A program made the position numbers and the translations under genes. The notes below the pieces were generated by a model that had not been told where the DNA came from, did not search any database, and saw only the letters and a program-made list of their open reading frames with translations. Of a DNA stretch of 64,000 nucleotides, positions 1 to 8,335 are shown in pieces. Within the stretch, counting starts at the first letter, position 1. Every line of letters starts with the position of its first letter. This DNA is from Robiginitalea sp963709465. GTDB taxonomy: Bacteria > Bacteroidota > Bacteroidia > Flavobacteriales > Flavobacteriaceae. The stretch spans positions 992,001 to 1,056,000 of the forward strand of contig CAVPWF010000002.1 of the NCBI GenBank assembly GCA_963709465.1, read 5' to 3'.

Positions 1-267
1 ACGTCCACAGATCCAGAGTCAAAGATTTGTACCCAGATCGGGGATTTACTGGATAATAACAGCTTTGAACTCCAGGAGGACGGAGACCTTACGGCCTTTG
101 TGCGTTTTACCGTTAACGACGATCACGAAATCGTCGTACTTTCCGTAGATACGGATAATGACCGTCTGGAGGGATTTGTTAAGGCGCGCCTGAATTACAA
201 CAAAGTGGCCGATCAGAATGTCAAAGAGGGTAGGATTTATTACGTGCCCATTCGAATCAGGGCCTGA
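1..267 (+). CDS. C-terminal part of a small secreted-type flavobacterial protein (partial)
   Basis: The reading frame is open from the window edge to a TGA at 265-267, giving 88 residues without a start. The visible part alternates beta-strand-like stretches (VRFTVNDD, EIVVLSVDT, YYVPIRIRA) with a short helix around FVKARLNYNKV. This resembles small exported proteins common in Flavobacteriaceae, with a fold that could be TonB-C-like; that comparison is from memory. The first part of the gene lies outside the window, so no signal peptide can be judged. A strong terminator follows 23 bases later, so it is the last gene of its transcript. Confidence 0.65.
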   Translation, partial: TSTDPESKICTQIGDLLDNNSFELQEDGDLTAFVRFTVNDDHEIVVLSVDTDNDRLEGFVKARLNYNKVADQNVKEGRIYYVPIRIRA

Positions 268-289
268 TACCCGGTATTAAATTTAAAGT

Positions 290-320
290 AAAACCCGATG
301 TGCACCATCGGGTTTTCTTT
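290..320 (+). terminator. Intrinsic terminator after the partial first gene
   Basis: An 11-base perfect inverted repeat (AAAACCCGATG / CATCGGGTTTT) with a 5-base loop is followed by TCTTT. It ends the transcript of the partial gene at 1-267. Confidence 0.85.
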
Positions 321-425
321 ATTTACTGAATTTTAGGGATTTGAAGTGCTTTATTCGGGGTCGCTTTCATACGAAAAAGTGAAAAACATAGTTTATGTAG
401 TAGCGTCATACCAAAATAACGGGCA

Positions 426-827
426 ATGAGCAGTTATGAAGAAAAACTCAGTATTCTGTCGGAGATGATCTCCCTGGCCCGCGCGGACAAGGCCGTCAAG
501 GATAGCGAGTTTGAGTTTTTATGGGGTGTGGCAGATCAGCTGGGGGTTCACAGGGATGATTTTGAGTCGCTCTTCGATTCACCTGCCCCGAATATTATAC
601 CCAAAACCCTGCTGAGTCGGATTATTCAATTCCATCGCCTGGTACTCTTAATTAATGTAGATCGGCAGCAGACGTTTAAAGAGATCGATAAACTTCACAA
701 TATTGGACTGCGGCTGGGCCTACCTCCATCGGCCATAGATCAGGTGCTCGTGCTGATGCATCAGTACCCCGACAACATTATTCCTCCGGAAACGCTCATA
801 GGCATCTTTAAAGCCCATTATAACTGA
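426..827 (+). CDS. TerB-like small helical protein
   Basis: A soluble, mostly helical protein of 133 residues. The N-terminal pattern (LSEMISLARADKAVKDSEFEF) matches the opening helix of the TerB / tellurite-resistance-B-like fold, in which acidic residues after 'ARAD' can bind metal. No signal peptide or membrane segment is seen. Homologues are often found beside uvrB in flavobacteria and have sometimes been mislabelled as UvrB because of it; that is recollection, not something the sequence shows. It stands alone between two terminators (290-320 and 854-880). Its function is unknown; the fold assignment is moderately sure. Confidence 0.75.
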   Translation: MSSYEEKLSILSEMISLARADKAVKDSEFEFLWGVADQLGVHRDDFESLFDSPAPNIIPKTLLSRIIQFHRLVLLINVDRQQTFKEIDKLHNIGLRLGLPPSAIDQVLVLMHQYPDNIIPPETLIGIFKAHYN

Positions 828-853
828 TCCCTTATTTGAATTGTATATCCCGC

Positions 854-880
854 ACACTGTCATATAGACAGTGTTTTTTT
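854..880 (+). terminator. Intrinsic terminator after the TerB-like gene
   Basis: An 8-base perfect stem (ACACTGTC / GACAGTGT) with a 5-base loop is followed by six T. It isolates the TerB-like gene from hsp20. Confidence 0.85.
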
Positions 881-980
881 ATGTTTACAAGTCAAAACGG
901 CAGTAATTTCCCTTCGGCACATCGTTTGCTTTCTAAAAGATGATTCAGAGAATGAATTGTTTAACATAAACACAAACATC

Positions 981-1409
981 ATGAGTTTAATAAGAAGAAA
1001 CACAGAATTGTTACCCGGCCTTTGGAACGACGTATTTACCCCCGACTGGTTCGGTGGCGTGGATTCGACTAAATCAAATCTGCCTGCGGTGAACATCCTG
1101 GAGGGTGAAACAGATTTTACTCTGGAACTCGCGGTCCCGGGACAAAAAAAGGAAGATTTTAATGTGGAGTTGGACAACGATGTCCTTACAATTTCCATGG
1201 AAACTCAATCTGAAGTGGATGAAAAGCAGGCTGAGTATACCCGACGGGAATTCCGATATACCTCTTTTAAGCGTGCTTTTACCCTCCCTGAAAGTGTCAA
1301 TCAGGAGGCAATTAAAGCCGATTATAAGGATGGTATACTGAGCTTTACCCTTCCCAAAAAGGAAGAAGCGCTTCCCAGGGCCAAGCGCCTGATAGAAATT
1401 GGGAAGTAA
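981..1409 (+). CDS. Hsp20 / alpha-crystallin family small heat-shock protein
   Basis: A small heat-shock chaperone of 142 residues that would hold unfolding proteins in the cytoplasm. The alpha-crystallin domain spans roughly residues 35-140 and includes the usual 'AVPGQKKEDFNVEL' strand, the 'YTRREFRYTSFKRAFTLP' stretch and the 'ADYKDGILSFTLPK' motif. The start chosen is the ATG of MSLIRRN. An ATG 24 bases upstream is in frame but adds MFNINTNI, which is not typical of the family. The gene is monocistronic, with a terminator downstream that also touches the end of uvrB. I could not define a heat-shock promoter. Confidence 0.95.
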   Translation: MSLIRRNTELLPGLWNDVFTPDWFGGVDSTKSNLPAVNILEGETDFTLELAVPGQKKEDFNVELDNDVLTISMETQSEVDEKQAEYTRREFRYTSFKRAFTLPESVNQEAIKADYKDGILSFTLPKKEEALPRAKRLIEIGK

Positions 1410-1472
1410 CAAAATTATTTGGCCCGAATGACGGGCCTCATAATGGTTGGTTTGTTTAGTTGGTTGGTTAGG

Positions 1473-1506
1473 AAAGCGCCCTGTTCTCATTCAGGGCGCT
1501 TTTTTT
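1473..1506 (+). terminator. Intrinsic terminator between hsp20 and uvrB
   Basis: An 11-base GC-rich stem (AAAGCGCCCTG / CAGGGCGCTTT) with an 8-base loop runs into a T tract that overlaps the uvrB stop codon (1505-1507, minus strand). The T tract lies on the hsp20 side, so it is strongest for hsp20. A smaller hairpin (GGCCCG / CGGGCC) sits just upstream at 1421-1437. Confidence 0.85.
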
Positions 1507-3496
1507 ATCCTGTAGTTTCCTGGAGACTTTTAATTTCATCCCTCAATTGAGCCGCCATCATAAAGTCGAGTTCTTTGGCCGCTTTTTCCATCGCACTTCG
1601 TTTATTCCGTATCAGTTTATCGCGTTGTTCCGGAGTCAGATAGGCTGGATCCGGTTCCTGAGCGTCCCGTTCTTTCTTTTCAAAATGGAATGTTGAAACG
1701 GAGTTACGGGCCAGGGCACTATCCAGACTTTTAACCAATGCTTTTGGGGTTATGCCGTGTTTTATATTGTAGGCCTGTTGTTTTTCCCTTCGATAATTGG
1801 TCTGGTCAATCGTCTTCTGCATGCTATCTGTAATTTTGTCGGCATACATAATGGCCTTACCGCTGAGATGGCGGGCAGCCCGTCCAACAGTCTGGGTCAG
1901 GGATCGGTTACTCCGCAAAAAACCTTCCTTGTCGGCATCGATAATGGCGACCAGTGAGACTTCCGGCAGATCCAATCCTTCTCTGAGCAGGTTAACTCCA
2001 ACCAGGACATCAAAGATGCCTTTTCTTAAATCCTGCATAATCTCTACACGTTCCAGAGTATCCACATCGCTATGGATATATCGGCAACGCACATTGATAC
2101 GGGTCAGATATTTTGTGAGTTCTTCGGCCATACGTTTGGTCAGGGTAGTGACTAGTGTTCGCTCGTCCAGTTGCACGCGCTGCTGGATCTCCTCCACCAG
2201 ATCATCGATCTGATTTTTGCTTGGGCGTACCTCGATAACAGGATCCAGCAATCCCGTGGGGCGTATGACCTGTTCTACAAAGACCCCACCGCTCTTTTGC
2301 ATTTCATAGTCCGCCGGGGTCGCACTGACATAAATAACCTGATTCTGGAGGGCTTCAAACTCTTCAAATTTCAGTGGGCGGTTATCCATGGCGGCCGGCA
2401 GTCGAAAACCAAAGTCGACCAGGTTTTCCTTTCGCGACCGGTCCCCTCCATACATGGCATGCACCTGGGGGATGGTCACATGGCTTTCATCGACAACCAT
2501 CAGATAGTCCTCCGGAAAATAGTCCAGTAAGCAAAACGGACGGGTTCCCGGTTCCCGCCCGTCCAGATACCGCGAATAATTTTCAATTCCCGAACAGTAG
2601 CCGAGCTCCCGGATCATTTCCAGATCAAAATTTGTGCGTTCTTCCAGGCGCTTTGCCTCCAGGGGTTTCCCGATTTCCCTGAAAAAATCAATTTGTTTTG
2701 TAAGGTCGTCCTGAATCTGATGTATCGCATTTTGAAGAATGTCAGGGGAGGTGACAAACATATTGGCCGGATAGATCGCCAGGGTATCATACTGCTCCAA
2801 AACGGTATTGTTGTGGGGGTCAAAAGACTCCATTTCTTCAATCTCATCCCCGAAAAAATGAATCCGGTAGGCGTGATCGGCATAACTTGGGAAGATATCC
2901 ACTACATCTCCTTTAACCCGGAAATTCCCGTTTCGAAAATCTGCTGTTGTCCGGGAGTAAAGGCTCTGTACCAACTGATGCAATAATTTGGTGCGGGCCA
3001 GGACCTGATCCCGCTCCAGGCGGATTACATTTTTTTTGAATTCCAGTGGATTGCCTATGCCGTATAAACAAGAAACGGAAGCGACTACCAAAACGTCCCT
3101 TCTCCCGGATAACAGGGACGAGGTGGCGCTCAGACGGAGTTTCTCGATATCCTCGTTAATGGATAAGTCTTTTTCGATATACAGGCCCGTGGTCGGAATA
3201 TAAGCTTCGGGTTGATAGTAGTCGTAATAGGACACAAAATACTCCACGGCATTGTTGGGGAAAAACATTTTGAATTCCGAATACAATTGCGCTGCCAGCG
3301 TTTTGTTATGTGCCAGGACCAGGGTAGGGCGCTGCACTTCGGCCACCGTATTGGCGATGGTAAAGGTCTTCCCGGAACCCGTGACGCCCAAAAGGGTCTG
3401 ATAGGGTTCCCCTGCTCTAATTCCCTCTTTTAACTGGGTGATGGCCTGTGGCTGATCTCCGGTGGGTGAAAAGTCAGATACAACTTCAAATTTCAT
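1505..3496 (-). CDS. uvrB: UvrABC system protein B (excinuclease subunit B)
   Basis: The damage-verification helicase of nucleotide excision repair, which takes DNA from UvrA and then recruits UvrC. At 663 residues it is full length. Walker A (GVTGSGKT) is at residues 37-44, the beta-hairpin region contains YYDYYQPEAYIP near residue 95, the DESH box follows in the middle, and helicase motifs V and VI (LLREGLDLPEVS, QTVGRAARH) are present. The C-terminal UVR motif that contacts UvrC lies near residues 625-660. The ATG start at 3496 sits only four bases from a promoter-like box. There are no other uvr genes in the window. Confidence 0.98.
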   Translation of the reverse strand: MKFEVVSDFSPTGDQPQAITQLKEGIRAGEPYQTLLGVTGSGKTFTIANTVAEVQRPTLVLAHNKTLAAQLYSEFKMFFPNNAVEYFVSYYDYYQPEAYIPTTGLYIEKDLSINEDIEKLRLSATSSLLSGRRDVLVVASVSCLYGIGNPLEFKKNVIRLERDQVLARTKLLHQLVQSLYSRTTADFRNGNFRVKGDVVDIFPSYADHAYRIHFFGDEIEEMESFDPHNNTVLEQYDTLAIYPANMFVTSPDILQNAIHQIQDDLTKQIDFFREIGKPLEAKRLEERTNFDLEMIRELGYCSGIENYSRYLDGREPGTRPFCLLDYFPEDYLMVVDESHVTIPQVHAMYGGDRSRKENLVDFGFRLPAAMDNRPLKFEEFEALQNQVIYVSATPADYEMQKSGGVFVEQVIRPTGLLDPVIEVRPSKNQIDDLVEEIQQRVQLDERTLVTTLTKRMAEELTKYLTRINVRCRYIHSDVDTLERVEIMQDLRKGIFDVLVGVNLLREGLDLPEVSLVAIIDADKEGFLRSNRSLTQTVGRAARHLSGKAIMYADKITDSMQKTIDQTNYRREKQQAYNIKHGITPKALVKSLDSALARNSVSTFHFEKKERDAQEPDPAYLTPEQRDKLIRNKRSAMEKAAKELDFMMAAQLRDEIKSLQETTG

Positions 3497-3500
3497 ATTT

Positions 3501-3508
3501 CAAAAATA
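3501..3508 (-). promoter_or_regulatory. Bacteroidota -7 box for uvrB
   Basis: The minus strand reads TATTTTTG, a full match to the Bacteroidota -7 consensus TAnnTTTG, four bases before the uvrB ATG. No clear TTTG is seen at -33. The spacing suggests a transcript with almost no leader (inference). Confidence 0.5.
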
Positions 3509-3549
3509 CAAAACCCTCCTTCACGGTGCGGGCTGCGACCGGGATATTC

Positions 3550-5283
3550 CTAACGTTTGAGGCTGAAGTGCCCTTGCAGGACCTGGTTGTTATCATTTAC
3601 CGCGCGAAACCAGTAATCGGATGCCGGCAGGGGCCGGCCGTTAAAAGTGCCATTCCATCCCTGCTGCGAACGGGGATCGATCTGGACGAGTAATTTTCCA
3701 TACCGGTCAAAGATGTGCAGTTCCCGGATAGGATTCAGGCCCGATGCAGGGGGGATAAATTGCCAGGTATCATTGATCCCATCTCCGTTCGGGGTGAAGA
3801 ACTTTGGGAAGCCATCCAGGGTCAGATCGGGTTCTACCAGTTCATCTGCGATACCACATCCGTTTTTGTCCCGGACAAACACCCTGTAGTTGTCAATAGG
3901 CAGGTTCGTAAAACGGTTGCTTTCCTGGTACGGGCCCGCTTCATCCAGGGCGTATTCATAATCCCCAAGGCCGCTTGCAAATATTTCAATGCTGATAACC
4001 CCGGCCCCAAGCTGTACATCCGTGCGGTCGATTACAGGGGGTCCTGAGAGGGAGACGTTGAAGATTTGTTCGCTCCGGCATTCAAAATCTCCATCTGCCC
4101 CTGAGATGTTGTTGTAGATTTCCAGGCGGTATTCTCCGGGCCCCGGAATCTCAAATTCCGGTCCTTGGCCTAATTCCTCCTCCCGACCGAAAGGGGGGAC
4201 GCTATACCAGCGATACCCATCGGCTTCATCCTCTGCGCGTACCGTAGAGTCTCCATCCCCACAGATTCCAACGGTTGAGGGAAAATTGAGTTCCGGATTA
4301 TTATCGATAAGATTCCCTTCGGAGTCGAAAAACGGTCCACACCCCAGGATGGTGGAAAAATTCGTTTGAGGACAATCCAGGGCATTCCCGGCAATATTAA
4401 AGGGGACTATGCGGACATAGTACACGCGGTTCGGTTCAAAAGCAATAACGTCTGTCTCTGTCACATTGCCCAAATTGGCATTGTCCAAAATATCGTTGTT
4501 AAAGGGAGAGGTCCCTATGGACACCCTATAGCCGTCGGCTCCGGGTACGGCGGACCACTGTAGAAAAGGAGAAAGGGGCACATTGCCTTCACCATCCGAT
4601 GGGCTGAAGAGCTCGGTACACCCGGGCAGGGGGGTGTCCTCACCTGTTGTGAAGCTAAATTCGTCACACCCGCTGGCCTGTCCGTTTTCATTTTCGGGTA
4701 TGATCCGGACAAAGTATTGCGTCTCCGGATCCAGGTCTCCGGGTGGGTCAAAACTCAGAAGGTCATTCACAATTTCATCGTTGACGATATCCGAACCCCC
4801 TGAACTCGTCCCTATCGATACCCTGTACCGGGTAGCTGTAGGACTGCAATCCCATCGAATATCCGTTTGGACAGGCACATTTTCAGCACCGTCCGCCGGA
4901 TTCGCAAGGAAGGTACACTGGGGAGGCGTAGTCACATCTTCTGTGGTAAAACTATACGAGTCGCAGTCAATAGGGGGTTGGTTCAGGAAAAAAAGAGAAA
5001 TCCTGACATAAATCACGGTGTCTTCCGGCAGGCTGCATTCCGGGGTCCACGAAGCCTGTGCCCCTGTAGCAGTTCTGCCCAGAATATCGATGCCTCCGGG
5101 GGTCGTACCAAGGGAAATCTGGTATCCCGTAACCCCTATGACTTCTTCCCAGCTAATGGTGGAGGTGACTGAAACCCCTGTCTCCCCGGGAAGGGGGGAA
5201 ACCGGATCGGGACACTCCTGCCCATGGAGGCACAGCCCCCAAAAGAGCACTAATAACCCGGTTATTTTTTTGAACACTTCCAT
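3550..5283 (-). CDS. Secreted protein with three Fn3-like repeats and a T9SS type B sorting domain
   Basis: A 577-residue exported protein. A signal peptide (MEVFKKITGLLVLFWGLCLHGQ) covers about residues 1-22. Three tandem modules of about 90 residues follow (roughly 24-114, 123-214, 222-310). Each has a 'P..G..NVP....I.W' opening, a 'Y.VSIGTS..G.DI' centre and a 'FSFTT' or similar end, as in fibronectin type III-like folds. A less regular region (315-490) leads to the C-terminal domain (about 491-577) with FFTPNGDGINDTW and 'HIFDRYGKLL', the hallmark of the gliding-motility-associated / type B sorting domain. The product is expected at the cell surface or outside the cell. Its ligand is unknown. 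Confidence 0.92.
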   Translation of the reverse strand: MEVFKKITGLLVLFWGLCLHGQECPDPVSPLPGETGVSVTSTISWEEVIGVTGYQISLGTTPGGIDILGRTATGAQASWTPECSLPEDTVIYVRISLFFLNQPPIDCDSYSFTTEDVTTPPQCTFLANPADGAENVPVQTDIRWDCSPTATRYRVSIGTSSGGSDIVNDEIVNDLLSFDPPGDLDPETQYFVRIIPENENGQASGCDEFSFTTGEDTPLPGCTELFSPSDGEGNVPLSPFLQWSAVPGADGYRVSIGTSPFNNDILDNANLGNVTETDVIAFEPNRVYYVRIVPFNIAGNALDCPQTNFSTILGCGPFFDSEGNLIDNNPELNFPSTVGICGDGDSTVRAEDEADGYRWYSVPPFGREEELGQGPEFEIPGPGEYRLEIYNNISGADGDFECRSEQIFNVSLSGPPVIDRTDVQLGAGVISIEIFASGLGDYEYALDEAGPYQESNRFTNLPIDNYRVFVRDKNGCGIADELVEPDLTLDGFPKFFTPNGDGINDTWQFIPPASGLNPIRELHIFDRYGKLLVQIDPRSQQGWNGTFNGRPLPASDYWFRAVNDNNQVLQGHFSLKR

Positions 5284-5402
5284 TTCGAGGGAAGGGGAAA
5301 TTACGAATTAATCGATAAACTCCCGGGCAGTTCAGGGTGAAACCGCAGTTTTAACGGTATACGGGTTCCAGCAGGGAAATATTAGGCCAAAGCCGCAATG
5401 TT

Positions 5403-6236
5403 CTATAAATCGCGCTTGCGCAGCAGGGCGTAAGAGAGGTAAATAAAGAGGGCAGTCCAGAGCAATACGAGGAGAATTTCGTACCAGTGCACGTGGTAGT
5501 TCAATTCGATTTGCTCCCCGATCTGGTCCGCCACAGATTGCACGGCGTTGAGGCGGGAAAAAGGTTCTTTAATCAGGTTCGCCATCGACTCCAGGGGCAG
5601 GAAGGATTTAATGACCTTGGCCGTTTCCCAGGATACGAGTTTCCACCCGAGCAGCCCGAAAATGACCTGTTCCGCTATGGCCCAGATAATCAGGAACCCA
5701 AGGGCAAAGGCAGAGCGCTTGACCAGGATACCCAAAAATAGGCAGAAGCTGAAAAACCCGACGAGTTTCACAAAAAAAGCAAGGAGGAACTCCAGGTCTG
5801 AAAAGACGATGGACAGTTCGGTATAATCGGAATACATCGCCCCCAGGATGAGTGATACAAAGAATACGAAAACTGTGGAAATACCTGCGAAAACCAGTAC
5901 GGTAAGGAATTTTGAGGCAATAAACTCTTTTTTGGAGAGACCGTCGATCAGGTTTTGTTTAATCGTTTTATTGGTGTATTCATTGGACATCATGGAGACG
6001 ATCACAATAGCGAGAAACAGCTTAAAACCGGCTGCGACAAACGTATTGAAGTGCCAGATATATGGGAAATTAAAAATTCCCTGATCGGCCAGATGGAACT
6101 CTATGGGTCCGATATCGAATTTAATGGCCGCAATAAGGGCAATGGAAGTCAGCAGCACAAAATAGGCGATAATGAGGAATCGGCTGGAGCGGCTGTTCCA
6201 GAGTTTGATGTATTCTATTTGCAGGAGTCGTTTCAT
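5403..6236 (-). CDS. ABC-2 type transporter permease
   Basis: An integral membrane protein of 277 residues, with about six hydrophobic segments spread along it. The first spans about residues 20-40 and the last is just before the C-terminal KRDL. The N-terminus 'MKRLLQIEYIKLWNSRSSRFL' is typical of ABC-2 permeases, which open with a cytoplasmic helix. It lies 20 bases downstream of the ATPase gene on the same strand and almost certainly forms one exporter with it. The substrate cannot be read from sequence; related pairs move antibiotics, lipids or peptides. Confidence 0.88.
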   Translation of the reverse strand: MKRLLQIEYIKLWNSRSSRFLIIAYFVLLTSIALIAAIKFDIGPIEFHLADQGIFNFPYIWHFNTFVAAGFKLFLAIVIVSMMSNEYTNKTIKQNLIDGLSKKEFIASKFLTVLVFAGISTVFVFFVSLILGAMYSDYTELSIVFSDLEFLLAFFVKLVGFFSFCLFLGILVKRSAFALGFLIIWAIAEQVIFGLLGWKLVSWETAKVIKSFLPLESMANLIKEPFSRLNAVQSVADQIGEQIELNYHVHWYEILLVLLWTALFIYLSYALLRKRDL

Positions 6237-6256
6237 GCGCGGGTCTGAGGGCTGGT

Positions 6257-7159
6257 TTAGGTATTCTGGTTATTGGTGAGGGTGAGGAACTGTTGCTCCA
6301 GACTCTCTTTGCGTTTAACCAGGTGGGTAAGGGCGATTTGCTCGTCAAAGCATCGGCGATTCAGGGTGTCGGCATCCAGGGGCGTATTCAGGTATCCGAT
6401 GAACATATCGTTCTCCTGATCGATTCGCGTAAACTCCTCACTGCGGTCTAATACTTTTTTAAGGGCTTCCATATCCGTGGCCCGAAGTTCAAAAAACCCG
6501 TGGCTTGCCAGCATACCGTCTACCGTGCCATCATACAGGTTTTCCCCTTTCCTGAGAATGACCACATGAGAACAAACCTTCTCCACTTCATCCAGCAAGT
6601 GTGAGGCCAGCAAGATGGTGGTGCCCTCTGAGGCTATTTTTTTAATCAGCTCCCGGATCTGATGAATACCCTGCGGGTCCAGGCCATTGGTAGGCTCATC
6701 CAGAATGAGTATTTCAGGGTTGTTGAGCAGGGCGGAGGCAATCGCCAGGCGTTGCTTCATTCCCAGGGAAAAGGTCTTGAATTTACTATCTTTACGTTCC
6801 CACAGGCCGACCATGGTCAGCTTTTCTTCGATTCGGGAATTGGGTACTTCCTTGATTTTACAAACCAGTTTCAGATTCTCCACCGCCGTCATATACGGAT
6901 AGAAATTGGGTCGCTCAATGATTGCACCTACTTTTTTAAGCGCCTCATGGGTGGAGGTGGCGCCATCAAACCAGCTAAAAGAGCCGGAAGTGGCGTTGAC
7001 GACATTCAACACGATACCCAGAGTGGTTGATTTTCCGCTCCCGTTGGGCCCGAGGATTCCGTAGACATTCCCTTTTTCTATGGTAAATGACAGGTTTTTA
7101 ACGGCCGTGAGATGTCCGAATTTTTTGGTCAGGTTGGTGACAGTAAGGATTGTTTGCAA
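6257..7159 (-). CDS. ABC transporter ATP-binding protein
   Basis: The ATPase partner of the downstream permease, 300 residues long. Walker A (GPNGSGKST) is at residues 37-45, the signature reads SLGMKQR (a drug/lantibiotic-exporter variant of LSGGQ), Walker B is ILILDEPTNGLD, and the switch His is in LLASHLL. The C-terminal 80 residues form the extra domain common in ABC-2 exporters of the CcmA/BcrA type. The gene reads away from the orphan at 7238, so the two may share a control region of about 80 bases. Confidence 0.93.
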   Translation of the reverse strand: MQTILTVTNLTKKFGHLTAVKNLSFTIEKGNVYGILGPNGSGKSTTLGIVLNVVNATSGSFSWFDGATSTHEALKKVGAIIERPNFYPYMTAVENLKLVCKIKEVPNSRIEEKLTMVGLWERKDSKFKTFSLGMKQRLAIASALLNNPEILILDEPTNGLDPQGIHQIRELIKKIASEGTTILLASHLLDEVEKVCSHVVILRKGENLYDGTVDGMLASHGFFELRATDMEALKKVLDRSEEFTRIDQENDMFIGYLNTPLDADTLNRRCFDEQIALTHLVKRKESLEQQFLTLTNNQNT

Positions 7160-7237
7160 ATGGTTGTTTTATCAGACAGTTTCTATACTTGACGAGATAA
7201 TCCGTAATTTGTTACATTCAATACCTAAAACTAGTGC

Positions 7238-8320
7238 ATGTCTCAGGATCCTGTCATCTCAAAAAAGAAACCGGCCTTCCCGGTGAGTCCTGATCTGGAC
7301 GCCTATCTGGATACGTATAATCGAAAGATTGAAATCCCGATTTTCTATGAAGATCTTTTGCGCTTTTCAGGATCCGTTGTGGTCTATGATACCAAAGGGG
7401 AGGATTCCCTCTGGGTTCGTGTGTTTTATTCGGATTCCGAGCGACAGGAGATCGACCACAGCCTGAAACGGGTATACTCCATCCTGCATTCTGATGGAAG
7501 CGATCATATTTTCGAGTTTCTGAATGTGGACGCTGTTGATTTTTGCACTTTTGGAAACTCAAAGCCTTTCCGCATTCGGATCCGGAATATTCTCAATGAC
7601 AATTTCACCTATTTCTACGTCAAAAAAACGGATGCTTCCCGGATTTACGGATTGGAACTCGAACATATGCTTTCCCCATACAACCTCAATTTTCTGGTGT
7701 ATAAGGATACCCTGATTGAGGAGCATATACCCGGTATTCCCGGCGATGTCTTTATGAAAGAAATGCTGCCTACCTGTACAGAATCTGAGAAATCACAACT
7801 GGCCAAAGAATTCGTGAAGTTCAATGAGCGTTGTCTGATCCGTTTGCTCGGGGATATGCGTTCTTATAATTACGTAATCGTACCCGTACACGATTTTGAT
7901 CATGTCGTTTATAAGATTCGGGCTATTGATTTTGACCAGCAGTTCTACGAAGGTAAACTCGCCATTTACAGACCTCAGTTTTTTAAGGAGAACCGGATCA
8001 TGGTTGAGTTGGTGCGGAAGAAATTGCTCAGGGGTTCGGTGGACCAATACAAGGTAGAAGAGCGCTCATTTGTGGCGAAACGAATTCTGAGTTCGGGCAA
8101 TCGCATTAAAAGACTGGTCGAAATCGCCAAAAAGGATACCCTCTCAAAGCCCGAACATATCGATCGGCTCAAAGGGGAGATCTATGCACTGACCCTCGAT
8201 ATTCATTTTAAAAAATGCACCCAAATGGGGGAAATCCTCGCATGGGCTTTGGATTTTGTACGTCGGAATTACGAGGACGTGAGTATGAAGCAAATAATAG
8301 AGAAGCGAATTGATCTTTGA
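7238..8320 (+). CDS. Conserved flavobacterial protein with kinase/aminoglycoside-phosphotransferase-like motifs
   Basis: A 360-residue soluble protein that I know only as a conserved hypothetical. It carries a set of motifs in the order of a protein-kinase-like fold. A beta strand with lysines (YFYVKK, about 125-130) is followed by an acidic helix (LELEHM, about 139-144), a hinge-like stretch (LIEEHIPGIPGD), and a catalytic-loop-like 'LLGDMRSYNYVIV' with D206 and N211. A DFG-like 'AIDFDQQ' with D231 and D233 comes next. In aminoglycoside phosphotransferases the loop reads HGDxxxxN; here the His is Leu. The remaining C-terminal third is helical and basic. It is divergent from the ABC exporter. 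The kinase reading is my inference and the substrate is unknown. Confidence 0.8.
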   Translation: MSQDPVISKKKPAFPVSPDLDAYLDTYNRKIEIPIFYEDLLRFSGSVVVYDTKGEDSLWVRVFYSDSERQEIDHSLKRVYSILHSDGSDHIFEFLNVDAVDFCTFGNSKPFRIRIRNILNDNFTYFYVKKTDASRIYGLELEHMLSPYNLNFLVYKDTLIEEHIPGIPGDVFMKEMLPTCTESEKSQLAKEFVKFNERCLIRLLGDMRSYNYVIVPVHDFDHVVYKIRAIDFDQQFYEGKLAIYRPQFFKENRIMVELVRKKLLRGSVDQYKVEERSFVAKRILSSGNRIKRLVEIAKKDTLSKPEHIDRLKGEIYALTLDIHFKKCTQMGEILAWALDFVRRNYEDVSMKQIIEKRIDL

Positions 8321-8335
8321 GCCCTTTGTTTACCG

